Source: JASFRI01 sp050115015
GTDB lineage: Bacteria; Acidobacteriota; Polarisedimenticolia; CBDVAL01
Length of the DNA: 11,582 bases
Direction of reading: 5' to 3'
Assembly: GCA_050115015.1 (NCBI GenBank)
Contig: JASFRI010000102.1
Coordinates: 1-11,582, forward strand
The notes under the pieces were generated by a model that worked only from the letters and a program-made list of their open reading frames with translations, was not told the origin of the DNA and did no database searches. Below, one piece after another: positions 1 through 6,490 of the stretch. A program made the position numbers and the translations under genes. How positions within the stretch are numbered: the stretch's first letter is position 1; each line of letters opens with the position of its first letter.

Positions 1-10
1 CTTCTCGACG

Positions 11-943
11 ATGCCCGAGTCCGAGTTCCCGGCGATCCACCGGCGGCCGCTGGAGATCCTCCAGGTCAACCTGGGCGCGAGGTGCAACCAGCGCTGCGCC
101 CACTGCCACGTGGACGCGGGGCCGCAGCGCACGGAGGAGATGTCGGCCGAGACCGTCGAGGAGGTCCTGACGTTCCTGCGGCGCTCGGAGGTATCGACCC
201 TCGACATCACCGGCGGCGCACCGGAGCTGAACCCCTCGTTCCGGCGGCTCGTCCGCGAGGCCCGGGCCCTCGACCTGCGGATCCTCGACCGCTGCAACCT
301 GACGATCCTGGTGCTGCCGGAGCAACGCGACCTGGCGCGGTTCCTGGCGGACCACCGCGTGGAGGTGGTGGCGTCGCTCCCCTGCTACCTCGAGGAGAAC
401 GTCGACCGCCAGCGCGGCAAGGGGACGTTCCGGCGGAGCCTGGAGGGGCTGCGGGCGCTGAACCGCCTGGGCTACGGCCGGGAGGGGAGCGGACTCGTCC
501 TGGACCTGGTCTACAACCCCCAGGGCCCCAAGCTGCCGCCGCCCCAGGAGTCCCTGGAGGCCGAGTACCGGCGGGTCCTCGGGGGGGAGCACGGGATCGT
601 CTTCAACCGCGTCCTGACCCTGACGAATATGCCGATCCACCGCTTCCGGGAGGCACTGGCGGAACGCGGGGAGCTGGACGGCTACATGACACTGCTGCGG
701 GAGTCCCACCATCCGGGCAACCTGGAGAGCGTGATGTGCCGCAACCTGCTCAGTGTCGACTGGCGGGGCTTCGTCTTCGACTGCGACTTCAACCAGATGC
801 TCGGGATGCCGGTCCCGGGAGGCGGGCTGCGCCTCGCCGAGCTGTCCGCCGGGGACCTGGACGGCAGGCCGATCGCGACGGACAGCCACTGCTACGGCTG
901 CACCGCCGGCCAGGGGAGCAGCTGCGGCGGCGCGCTGGAGTGA
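11..943 (+). CDS. arsS: Arsenosugar biosynthesis-type radical SAM protein ArsS
   Basis: Radical SAM enzyme of the ArsS family, thought to add the 5'-deoxyadenosyl group to methylated arsenic during arsenosugar synthesis in the cytoplasm. The 4Fe-4S ligands C25, C29 and C32 form CxxxCxxC inside the typical context VNLGARCNQRCAHCHVDAGP. The second half matches the family C-terminal domain (DUF3641): a YNPQGPKLPP segment, FNRVLTLTNMPIHRF, and a cysteine-rich end near residues 290-308 (HCYGC...GSSCGGAL). Every cysteine there is encoded by a Cys codon, although some members of this family are selenoproteins. The frame is open through bases 2-10, and only 24 residues precede the first cluster cysteine, fewer than I recall for relatives. 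The true start may therefore lie left of the window. The gene is convergent with the creatininase-family gene. The family is secure; the substrate is inferred from family. Confidence 0.85.
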   Translation: MPESEFPAIHRRPLEILQVNLGARCNQRCAHCHVDAGPQRTEEMSAETVEEVLTFLRRSEVSTLDITGGAPELNPSFRRLVREARALDLRILDRCNLTILVLPEQRDLARFLADHRVEVVASLPCYLEENVDRQRGKGTFRRSLEGLRALNRLGYGREGSGLVLDLVYNPQGPKLPPPQESLEAEYRRVLGGEHGIVFNRVLTLTNMPIHRFREALAERGELDGYMTLLRESHHPGNLESVMCRNLLSVDWRGFVFDCDFNQMLGMPVPGGGLRLAELSAGDLDGRPIATDSHCYGCTAGQGSSCGGALE

Positions 944-951
944 ACCGCGCT

Positions 952-968
952 GCCGGGGCAGCCCCGGC
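952..968. terminator. GC-rich hairpin between convergent genes
   Basis: GCCGGGG (952-958) pairs with CCCCGGC (962-968) around a CAG loop, starting 9 bases after the arsS stop codon. No T-run follows on either strand, so it would be a weak or factor-assisted terminator. It lies in the 92-base gap between the ends of two convergent genes. Confidence 0.35.
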
Positions 969-1035
969 CGCCGGAACCGTCGCCCGTCCCGGATGCCGTG
1001 GTCGCCGCTCCCGCGCCCGGTCCCATCGCGCGCCC

Positions 1036-1842
1036 TCAGCGGGGCGTGAGGTTGCGCTCCCAGGCCTTCAGGACCTCCTGGATGGCCTCCAGCACCGCCG
1101 CGACCATCCGCTCCAGGTAGTCGGAGGCCCGCTTCGGGTCGAAGGAAGGGCTCCCCTCCTGATCGCCGAAGTGGAGGATGGGCGCGGGCGCCGGGCGGGC
1201 CGCCAGCCCCGGCCGGACCCGGTACTCCAGGGAGGGGCGCATGCGGTCGGGCTCCACCAGCTCCGGCGCCAGGGCGACCACCGCGGCGGTCTCGTCCACC
1301 CCACCGTGGCCGCCCGCCGCCCCGTACACGTCGCGGCAGGCCTCCGCGGCGAGGGGCCACCACTCCACCACCATCCCGAACAGACCCTGGCCGCGCCACA
1401 GCTCCCCGATCACCCGGCGCAGCTCGTCGGTCTGGCCGCCGTGCCCGTTGAGGACGATCGCCTCCCGGAAGCCGTTCCGTGCCAGCTCCCGGCCGATCTG
1501 CCCCATCACGGCGACGAAGGTCGTCGGCTCCAGGGTCATGGAGCCGGGATAGGGGAGCAGCGACGAGGTGATCCCGTACGGCATCGCCGGCGCGATGAGC
1601 GCGTCCAGGGGCTCCGCCAGGCGCTCGGCGAGACGCTCGGGGATCAGGGTGTCGGTGCCCAGGGGCAGCACGCCGTGGGCCTCCATGGTGCCCACGGGCA
1701 GGATCACCCGCGCGATCCGGTCCGGCACCAGCGACCGGAACGCGTGGTGGGTGAGGTCGGCGATCTTGCGGGTGCGCGGGCCGCTCTTGCCGCGGCGGGT
1801 CGCGGGCGCCGCGGTGCGTTTCTTGCGAGACTGGGGGGACAC
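1036..1842 (-). CDS. Creatininase-family amidohydrolase
   Basis: Metal-dependent cytoplasmic amidohydrolase of the creatininase superfamily (creatininase, MftE, FAPy deformylase and related enzymes). The 268 residues fit the family. Visible motifs are E54-A-H56 with D64 in PVGTMEAHGVLPLGTD (metal ligands in the family), LNGHGG with H134, and GHGGVDETA with H179 and E184. The first 25 residues are a basic, probably disordered extension. The start is GTG (complement of 1840-1842), supported by an AGAGGAGG Shine-Dalgarno four bases upstream. The next in-frame ATG lies inside the first metal motif and would destroy it. A 167-base divergent region separates it from the CYTH operon, and its 3' end faces arsS. 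Nothing nearby fixes the substrate; no mycofactocin genes are visible, so I do not call it MftE. Confidence 0.8.
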   Translation of the reverse strand: MSPQSRKKRTAAPATRRGKSGPRTRKIADLTHHAFRSLVPDRIARVILPVGTMEAHGVLPLGTDTLIPERLAERLAEPLDALIAPAMPYGITSSLLPYPGSMTLEPTTFVAVMGQIGRELARNGFREAIVLNGHGGQTDELRRVIGELWRGQGLFGMVVEWWPLAAEACRDVYGAAGGHGGVDETAAVVALAPELVEPDRMRPSLEYRVRPGLAARPAPAPILHFGDQEGSPSFDPKRASDYLERMVAAVLEAIQEVLKAWERNLTPR

Positions 1843-1866
1843 GAGGCCTCCTCTCGGCGAAGGGGC

Positions 1867-1977
1867 TTCCCTTCCGGCGGGAAGGGGGCTAGACTCCCTC
1901 CTCAGATCCCTCAGGCAGGTTCGCGTCAGGCCGCATTGTCCCGGGAGCGTCCGGCCTGGCCGCCGCCATTATATAAC
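1867..1977. promoter_or_regulatory. Divergent promoter region (candidates)
   Basis: The 167 bases between the divergent creatininase and CYTH genes hold three signals. A short AT island (1968-1977) sits in very GC-rich DNA and reads TATAAT on the minus strand (complement of 1968-1973) and TATAAC on the plus strand (1972-1977). A TAGACTCC box at 1890-1897 repeats the sequence of the strong -10 region upstream of glnA (7541-7548). A hairpin, CCCTTCC (1869-1875) with GGAAGGG (1880-1886), would lie in the 5' leader of the creatininase message. No convincing -35 box accompanies any -10 candidate, so assignment is tentative. Confidence 0.35.
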
Positions 1978-2009
1978 CGGGATCGTCCCCCGCTCCCGGC
2001 CGCTTCGCC

Positions 2010-2567
2010 ATGCTCGAGATCGAGGTCAAGCTCAGGATCGGGTCGATCGCCGACGTCGAGTCCCGCCTGCGGGTGCTCGGGGCCTTCCAGGAGTCGCCCC
2101 GGACGCTGGAGGACGACCGGCTGTTCGACTTCCCGGACGGCCGGCTGACCGAGGCCGGCGCGCTGCTGCGGGTGCGGCGGCGGTCCGACGGAGCGTTGAT
2201 GACGTTCAAGGGGAAGGTCGCCTCGAAGATCCGGGCGAAGGTGCGGGAGGAGCACGAGACCGGCGTGGCGAATCAGGAGGGGTTGACCGCCATCCTGCAG
2301 GCCCTCGGGCTGGAGCCGATCTGGCGCTACCAGAAATACCGGACGACCTACCGCCTCGGCAGGCTGCACGCCGTGGTGGACGAGTCGCCCGTCGGCAACT
2401 TCATGGAGCTCGAGGGTCCGAAGGACGAGATCGACCGCTGGGCCGGCGCGCTCGGGTACTCCGTCGCCGATTACGTGACCGGCACGTATCGCGACCTCTA
2501 CGAGGCCTGGTGCGAGGCCCACGATCAGGAGATCGGAGACATGGTGTTTCCCGAGGAGGCGGGATGA
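2010..2567 (+). CDS. CYTH-domain protein (class IV adenylate cyclase-like / triphosphate tunnel enzyme)
   Basis: A 185-residue protein, essentially one CYTH triphosphate-tunnel domain. The defining ExExK signature is E3-I-E5-V-K7 at the extreme N terminus. Further tunnel features follow: DRLFDFPDGRLTEAGALLRVR (about 37-57), FKGK (66-69), an acidic EEHET stretch and MELEG (132-136). Families with this fold bind triphosphates plus divalent metal and act as class IV adenylate cyclases, thiamine triphosphatases or inorganic triphosphatases. Length and motif layout resemble proteins usually annotated CyaB, but sequence alone does not separate cyclase from triphosphatase. The start is placed so that ExExK is at the N terminus as in relatives, though no clear Shine-Dalgarno precedes it. 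It is the first gene of a three-gene operon; its stop overlaps the next start (ATGA). Confidence 0.82.
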   Translation: MLEIEVKLRIGSIADVESRLRVLGAFQESPRTLEDDRLFDFPDGRLTEAGALLRVRRRSDGALMTFKGKVASKIRAKVREEHETGVANQEGLTAILQALGLEPIWRYQKYRTTYRLGRLHAVVDESPVGNFMELEGPKDEIDRWAGALGYSVADYVTGTYRDLYEAWCEAHDQEIGDMVFPEEAG

Positions 2568-3622
2568 GGGGGATGGTCCTGGCCGCCGGCCGGGGCGAGC
2601 GCATGCGGCCGCTGACCCACCGGCTCGCCAAGCCGGCGATCCCGGTGCTGAACCGCCCCCTGGTGGGCTATGGCCTGCGGATGCTGCACCGCGCGGGCGT
2701 GGACCATGCGGCGGTGAACCTGCACCATCTCCCCGAGACGGTGGAGGCAATCCTGGAGCCGTGGACGCCCGAGGGGATGCAGGTGACGACGTTCCGGGAG
2801 CGAAACCTGCTCGGCACGGCGGGAGGGGTCAAGAACGCCGAGAGCGTGCTCCGGGGGGACGGCCCGTTCCTGCTCTCCAACGGCGACTTCGTGTTCGACG
2901 TCGATCCGGAGCAGGTCCTGGTCACCCACCGCGCCTCCGGCGCGGTGGCCACGATGGTGCTGCTCCCGTACCAGGAGCACAAGGGCTATCACCCGGTGGA
3001 GGTGGTGGAGGGTCGGGTGGTCCGGATCGCCGGCCACCCGAGTTACGAGGGTCCGGCGGCCACCCCGTACGTGTTCAGCGGCCTGCACGTGGTGGAACCC
3101 GACGTGCTGGATCGCATCCCGCCGGGCGAGGAGTTCGACATCAACCGGCAGGTCTACCCGTCCTTCATCGCCGAGGGAGCCACGATCGCCGCCTGCGTCG
3201 TCGACAGCCCCTGGGTGGAGTTCGGGACCCCAGGCGACTACCTGCGGCGCACGCTGCAGATCCTCGCACCGCCGTTCTCCTCCCTGCTGGAGCGGCTCGG
3301 GATCCGCCCTGAGGGGGACGATCCGGATCGCCTGCTGCTCGGCGGCGGGGCGAGGGTGCACGAGAGCGCCACCGTGCGGGACGGCGCGGTGCTGGGGGAC
3401 CGCGTCGAGCTCGGCAGGGACGCCAAGGTCCGCCGCAGCGTGATCTGGAACGACGCCAAGATCGGCTACCACAGCGACATCTCCGACGCGATCATCGGCG
3501 AGGGGGTGATCCTCCCGCCGAACACGGTTTTCCACCGGCGTATCGTGCTGGCCCGGGGCGACGACCTCCCGGCGGAGGCCGGCGGCGAGCGCCAGGGCGA
3601 TCTGGTCTTCTTCCCGCTTTGA
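2564..3622 (+). CDS. Sugar-1-phosphate nucleotidyltransferase with C-terminal left-handed beta-helix
   Basis: Transfers a nucleotidyl group from NTP to a sugar 1-phosphate (mannose-1-phosphate guanylyltransferase / MurU-like family), in the cytoplasm. The Rossmann-like catalytic domain (about 1-235) opens with LAAGRGERMRPLTHRLAKPAIPV, holding the pyrophosphorylase loop (G9-G11, R15) and K24-P25. It continues with NLLGTAGG (81-88), NGD (106-108, the metal-binding aspartate) and EFGTPGDYL. A hexapeptide-repeat beta-helix follows from about residue 265 to 325. The 352 residues clearly exceed MurU (about 220, without the helix). The ATG at 2564 overlaps the CYTH stop and is served by GAGGAGG four bases upstream; much longer in-frame extensions upstream are not real coding. 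The next gene is an AmgK-like kinase, so the likely substrate is the kinase product. Nucleotide and sugar are not determined. Confidence 0.83.
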   Translation: MRGMVLAAGRGERMRPLTHRLAKPAIPVLNRPLVGYGLRMLHRAGVDHAAVNLHHLPETVEAILEPWTPEGMQVTTFRERNLLGTAGGVKNAESVLRGDGPFLLSNGDFVFDVDPEQVLVTHRASGAVATMVLLPYQEHKGYHPVEVVEGRVVRIAGHPSYEGPAATPYVFSGLHVVEPDVLDRIPPGEEFDINRQVYPSFIAEGATIAACVVDSPWVEFGTPGDYLRRTLQILAPPFSSLLERLGIRPEGDDPDRLLLGGGARVHESATVRDGAVLGDRVELGRDAKVRRSVIWNDAKIGYHSDISDAIIGEGVILPPNTVFHRRIVLARGDDLPAEAGGERQGDLVFFPL

Positions 3623-4635
3623 GCCTCCCCCCCGACCTGTCGACCTTCGTGGCCCGGCGCTTCGGCGAGGATGCCGTCCTGCATCCGCTGGCCGGCGACG
3701 CCTCGGCCCGGCGCTATTTCCGGGTGTCGACCGGCGAGGGGACGGCCGTGCTGGCGCTGATGGCCGAGCCGTTCGACCCGCCGTACGTGCCGTTCGTGAA
3801 CCTGGCGGGCTTTCTCGCCGGGATGGGCATCCCGGTGCCCGCCGTCCGGGAGGAGCACGCGGAGCACCGCGTCCTCGTCCTGGAGGATCTCGGGGATCGC
3901 TCGCTGCAGGCACACCTCGGCGCGGGGGCGGCCCCGGAGGACCGGCGCGCGCTCTACGAGGAGGCGGTCGACTGGATCGTCCGGCTGCAGCGCACCGGAA
4001 CACCGGCGCTGACGCCGGCCGTCGCCGCCTACCATTACTGCCTGGACGACGTGAAGCTGGGTCGCGAGCTCGCCTACTTCCGGGAGCACCACGTCGATCG
4101 CCTGCTGGGAAACCCGCTGTCGGCCGCGGAGACCGCGACCCTGGACGAGGGGCTCGCGAGGATCGCCGGGGAGGCGGGTCGCTCCGGGGACCGCGTCCTC
4201 TGTCACCGCGACTACCACTCCCGGAACCTGATGCTCCCTCCCCGGGCAGGCCGGGCCGGCAGGCTCGCGATCCTCGACTTCCAGGACGCGCGCCTCGGCA
4301 GCCGGGCCTACGACCTTGCCTCGTTGCTGTGCGATCCCTACGTCGAGCTGCCGGAGGACCTGCGGTCGGCGATGGTCGACCGGTTCCTGCGCGGGCTCGA
4401 TCGCCGGCCCGGCGCGGACGCCTTCCACGAGCACTATGCCTGGGTGGTGGCCCAGCGGATGCTGAAGGCCGTCGGCACCTTCGCCGGGCAGGCGACCCGC
4501 TTCCGGAACGAGTCGTACCTCCGCTACATCCCCCCCGCCCTGGCACGCGCGCGGGAGAGCCTGGCGTCCCTGGAGGGGATGTCCCCGCTGTCGACGCTGC
4601 TCGCGGACCGACTCGACCGGGCCGCCGGCGGCTGA
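3619..4635 (+). CDS. amgK: AmgK-like sugar (N-acetylmuramate/N-acetylglucosamine) anomeric kinase
   Basis: Phosphotransferase of the aminoglycoside kinase/choline kinase fold. The whole layout matches AmgK, which phosphorylates cell-wall amino sugars at C1 for recycling. Seen: nucleotide loop GDASARRYFR (26-35), VLVLEDLGD near residue 90, catalytic loop CHRDYHSRNLM (H196, D198, N203) and the metal-binding DFQDA (220-224), followed by YDLASLL. The 338 residues are the usual AmgK length. In pseudomonads AmgK acts just before the nucleotidyltransferase MurU; here a nucleotidyltransferase lies immediately upstream, which supports a shared pathway. The best start is TTG at 3619, overlapping the previous stop (TTGA) without a visible Shine-Dalgarno, so translation probably depends on coupling. 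A later GTG is possible. The exact sugar is inferred, not shown. Confidence 0.75.
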   Translation: MSLPPDLSTFVARRFGEDAVLHPLAGDASARRYFRVSTGEGTAVLALMAEPFDPPYVPFVNLAGFLAGMGIPVPAVREEHAEHRVLVLEDLGDRSLQAHLGAGAAPEDRRALYEEAVDWIVRLQRTGTPALTPAVAAYHYCLDDVKLGRELAYFREHHVDRLLGNPLSAAETATLDEGLARIAGEAGRSGDRVLCHRDYHSRNLMLPPRAGRAGRLAILDFQDARLGSRAYDLASLLCDPYVELPEDLRSAMVDRFLRGLDRRPGADAFHEHYAWVVAQRMLKAVGTFAGQATRFRNESYLRYIPPALARARESLASLEGMSPLSTLLADRLDRAAGG

Positions 4636-4647
4636 CGTACCGCCGGC
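4624..4647. terminator. Stop-spanning hairpin between convergent genes
   Basis: GCCGGCGG (4624-4631) pairs perfectly with CCGCCGGC (4640-4647) around an 8-base loop that contains the kinase stop codon. It lies just past the methyltransferase stop on the other strand. The symmetric position suits a bidirectional terminator for two convergent transcripts whose coding ends are 19 bases apart. No T-run follows, so efficiency is uncertain. Confidence 0.4.
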
Positions 4648-4654
4648 CCCGCGC

Positions 4655-5437
4655 TCAGGGTGAGCCGGGCTTCCGGGCCCGGAAGTTGATCCCCACGGTC
4701 CCGTACTTGGCGGCACTGGAGCTCTGCGGCGCGCCGTCGTAGACGGGCGCCCTCCAGGTCACCTCGAAGTCACCGAAGCCGGCGCTCTCGACCACCTCCC
4801 GGAGCTCTCCTTCCAGAAGAGCGCCGGCGATTCAGCCGGTCCAGAGGTCGATCTTCCGCTTCGACGCCTCGGAGACCGGGCGCTCGACCGCGATATCCCC
4901 GATCTGCATCCTGCCCCCCGGCCGGAGAACGCGGTGGATCTCCCCGAACGCACCTACCTTGTCCGGACAGAGGTTGATCACGCCGTTGGAGATCACCACG
5001 TCCGCCCAGCCATCTTCCACGGGTAGCTCCTCGAGGTAGCCGGTCCGGAACTCGACGTGCGGAAGGCCGGCCTCCTCGCCGGCCCGCCGGGCCTCCTCCA
5101 GCATCTCCGCGGTCATGTCGACGCCGATCACCGATCCCGAGGGACCCACCTGCGCCCCCGCGATCAGGCTGTCGATCCCCGCGCCACAGCCCAGGTCGAC
5201 GACCCGCTCCCCCGGCCGCAGGGTCCCCATGCGGAACGGGTTGCCGGTCCCGGCGAACCGCTCGATCGCCCGCTCGGGGATGCCCTCCAGCCACTCGTCC
5301 CGGTACCCGACGATGGCGGCCAGGCGGCGGCCGGTATGGAAGTGGAAGCCCCGGTCCGGCGAGCGGGCGACGTCGCAGTACTCGCCCTGGATCGCCTCGC
5401 GCAGCTCCTTCCGGTCGATCGGTGTCTCCGGTCCCAT
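4655..5437 (-). CDS. ArsM-like SAM-dependent methyltransferase, probable selenoprotein (in-frame TGA = Sec202)
   Basis: Class I SAM methyltransferase of 260 residues if the TGA at 4832-4834 is read as selenocysteine; read as a stop, the product would end after residue 201. Seen: EYCDVA and FHFHTGRRLA (31-40) at the N terminus; SAM motif I VVDLGCGAG (79-87); GVDMT acidic loop (105-109); DVVISNGVINLCPDK (146-160) and RVLRPGGRMQIGDI (169-182). After IDLWTG comes the TGA, then IAGALLEGELREVVESAGF and a tail ending INFRARKPGSP before a TGA stop at 4655. ArsM arsenite methyltransferases have a conserved arsenite-binding cysteine where the TGA falls. The start is ATG at 5437, with GGAGGAGG five bases upstream; a GTG at 5443 overlaps that site. 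Convergent with the kinase gene. Arsenic as substrate is an inference. The alternative is a pseudogene with one nonsense mutation. Confidence 0.8.
4799..4827 (-). promoter_or_regulatory. Candidate bacterial SECIS stem-loop
   Basis: In the methyltransferase message, starting 4 bases after the UGA, CCGG (4827-4824) pairs with CCGG (4802-4799). After a single C/U mismatch, GCUCUUC (4822-4816) pairs with GGAGAGC (4810-4804). The apical loop is UGGAA (4815-4811). The loop begins 17 bases after the UGA (16 between) and has G at its second position. Bacterial SECIS models ask for a loop about 16-37 bases from the UGA with a G in its first two positions. A competing or larger fold pairs 4828-4817 with 4789-4778 over 12 base pairs. 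Four of the ten codons after the UGA end in A or U, against one of the following twenty, as expected if RNA structure constrains them. Confidence 0.68.
4832..4834 (-). other. In-frame UGA codon, probable selenocysteine insertion site
   Basis: This TGA interrupts the methyltransferase after D-L-W-T-G and is followed in the same frame by I-A-G-A-L-L-E-G-E-L. ArsM-type enzymes show a cysteine between this tryptophan and the G-A-L segment. Fifty-eight sense codons follow before the real stop, keeping the high-GC wobble bias and the family-like sequence, so translation evidently continues. Use as Sec requires selA/selB/selC/selD elsewhere in the genome; none is in this window. Confidence 0.78.
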
Positions 5438-5534
5438 GTGCACCTCCTCCGGGGTCGTCCCTCATCGGGTATCACGCATTCTCTCACGATTCCCGCCACA
5501 CCGTCCTGTCCGTCCATCGCGCCGACGGCGTGGC

Positions 5535-5543
5535 TGCTAGAAT
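5535..5543 (+). promoter_or_regulatory. Candidate extended -10 promoter for the 5561-7338 operon
   Basis: TGC followed by TAGAAT (5538-5543) matches an extended -10 box. No good -35 is visible. Transcription would begin about 5550, giving a very short leader that still carries the GGGAGG ribosome-binding site of the next gene. Confidence 0.4.
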
Positions 5544-5560
5544 GACGGGCGGGAGGCCGG

Positions 5561-6490
5561 ATGCCGCTGAACGAGGAGTTCGACCGCTACTTCGCCCGGA
5601 CGCAGCAACGGCAGACGATCTCCCTGCACGACCCCGAGGAGACCATTCTCTCCAAGCTCCCGGTGGAGGGGGGGGAGGTGATCCTCACCCGGACCCGCCT
5701 CTACCTGGCCGTCGGCGACGACGGGCAGGAAGCCCCGAACCTGCGGCTGGAGCGCTCGGCCCCGCGCAGCTACCCGGAGGAGCAGTACCTCGAGGTGGCC
5801 CCGCGGATGGGGGTCTTCCTCGCGCCGGGCCAGACCGGCGAGCCCTTCCTGCAGGTGGTCGAGGAGGCCCGGAAGGTCGTCCTGGACCGCATCGCCTCCG
5901 AGACGCGCCGGACCCGCGAGGGGATCCGGCGCCGCCACGACCATCTCCTGGCCCGCGCCGACGACCGGACCCTCGAGACGCACCGTCGCAAGTCGATCCT
6001 GCGGGATCTCCACACCGCCTCGCCCGACCGTCCGGAGGCCGCGACCCGGCTCGCGGACCTCTACCTGGGGGAGGGGAACCACCGCGCCGCCGCGCTCTGG
6101 CTGATCCGTGCCGGCGTGTTCGACGAGCGCTTCGACCGGTGCCTCGACCGCCTGCTCCATCCGCGGCTGCCCTCCCGGGAGGTGCCGCCTCCCGAGCGGT
6201 GGATCCAGCACCGTCTCGCGCCGCTGCTCGGCCTCCCCGCCGGGGAGGGTCCGTCGGCGGAGCAGCGCGGGAGGATCACGGAAGCGCTGGAGCGCATCGA
6301 GGCGTTCCGGGAGGCGTACGGCCGGGCCTCGGTCCCCGCGATCCTGGCCTTCCTCGTGGCGGTGGCCGGCTGGGGATTCCTGCTGTTCCGCGCGCCCTGG
6401 GTCACCCTCGGCTCCACCACCCTCGCCGCCTTCGCCGTCGGGGGCGGTGCGGCCCTTCGCGCCCGCGGGCAACGGCCCCCGAAGCGGTGA
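5561..6490 (+). CDS. Hypothetical protein with two C-terminal membrane segments
   Basis: I do not recognise this 309-residue protein. The N-terminal part is hydrophilic, rich in Arg and Glu, and has no signal peptide, so it should be cytoplasmic. Residues near 110-150 are strongly charged and probably helical. The stretch around 160-185 (ATRLADLYLGEGNHRAAALWLIRAG, shown here only to mark its TPR-like helix-turn-helix character) may mediate protein contacts. Two hydrophobic segments at about 258-276 and 281-299 form a C-terminal hairpin anchor, followed by a basic tail. The ATG has GGGAGG four to five bases upstream. Its stop overlaps the start of the beta-lactamase-like gene (GTGA), so the two are co-translated. 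That coupling suggests an envelope-related role, but no function can be assigned. Confidence 0.7.
   Translation: MPLNEEFDRYFARTQQRQTISLHDPEETILSKLPVEGGEVILTRTRLYLAVGDDGQEAPNLRLERSAPRSYPEEQYLEVAPRMGVFLAPGQTGEPFLQVVEEARKVVLDRIASETRRTREGIRRRHDHLLARADDRTLETHRRKSILRDLHTASPDRPEAATRLADLYLGEGNHRAAALWLIRAGVFDERFDRCLDRLLHPRLPSREVPPPERWIQHRLAPLLGLPAGEGPSAEQRGRITEALERIEAFREAYGRASVPAILAFLVAVAGWGFLLFRAPWVTLGSTTLAAFAVGGGAALRARGQRPPKR

Noticed and set aside
1568..2563. Upstream in-frame extension of the nucleotidyltransferase by about 330 residues.
   Set aside because: It overlaps the CYTH gene and the creatininase gene in other frames and is low-complexity Arg/Gly; the ATG at 2564 has a proper ribosome site.
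2525..4546. Very long minus-strand open frame (over 600 codons) opposite the nucleotidyltransferase and kinase.
   Set aside because: It is rich in Arg, Gly and Pro with no domain and lies antisense to two well-recognised genes; high GC removes stops by chance.
4832..5443. Methyltransferase taken as a complete 203-residue protein ending at the TGA.
   Set aside because: The sequence beyond the TGA continues the family fold in frame for 58 codons, ending in a typical tail. The GTG at 5443 is also rejected as start because it overlaps the Shine-Dalgarno that serves the ATG at 5437.
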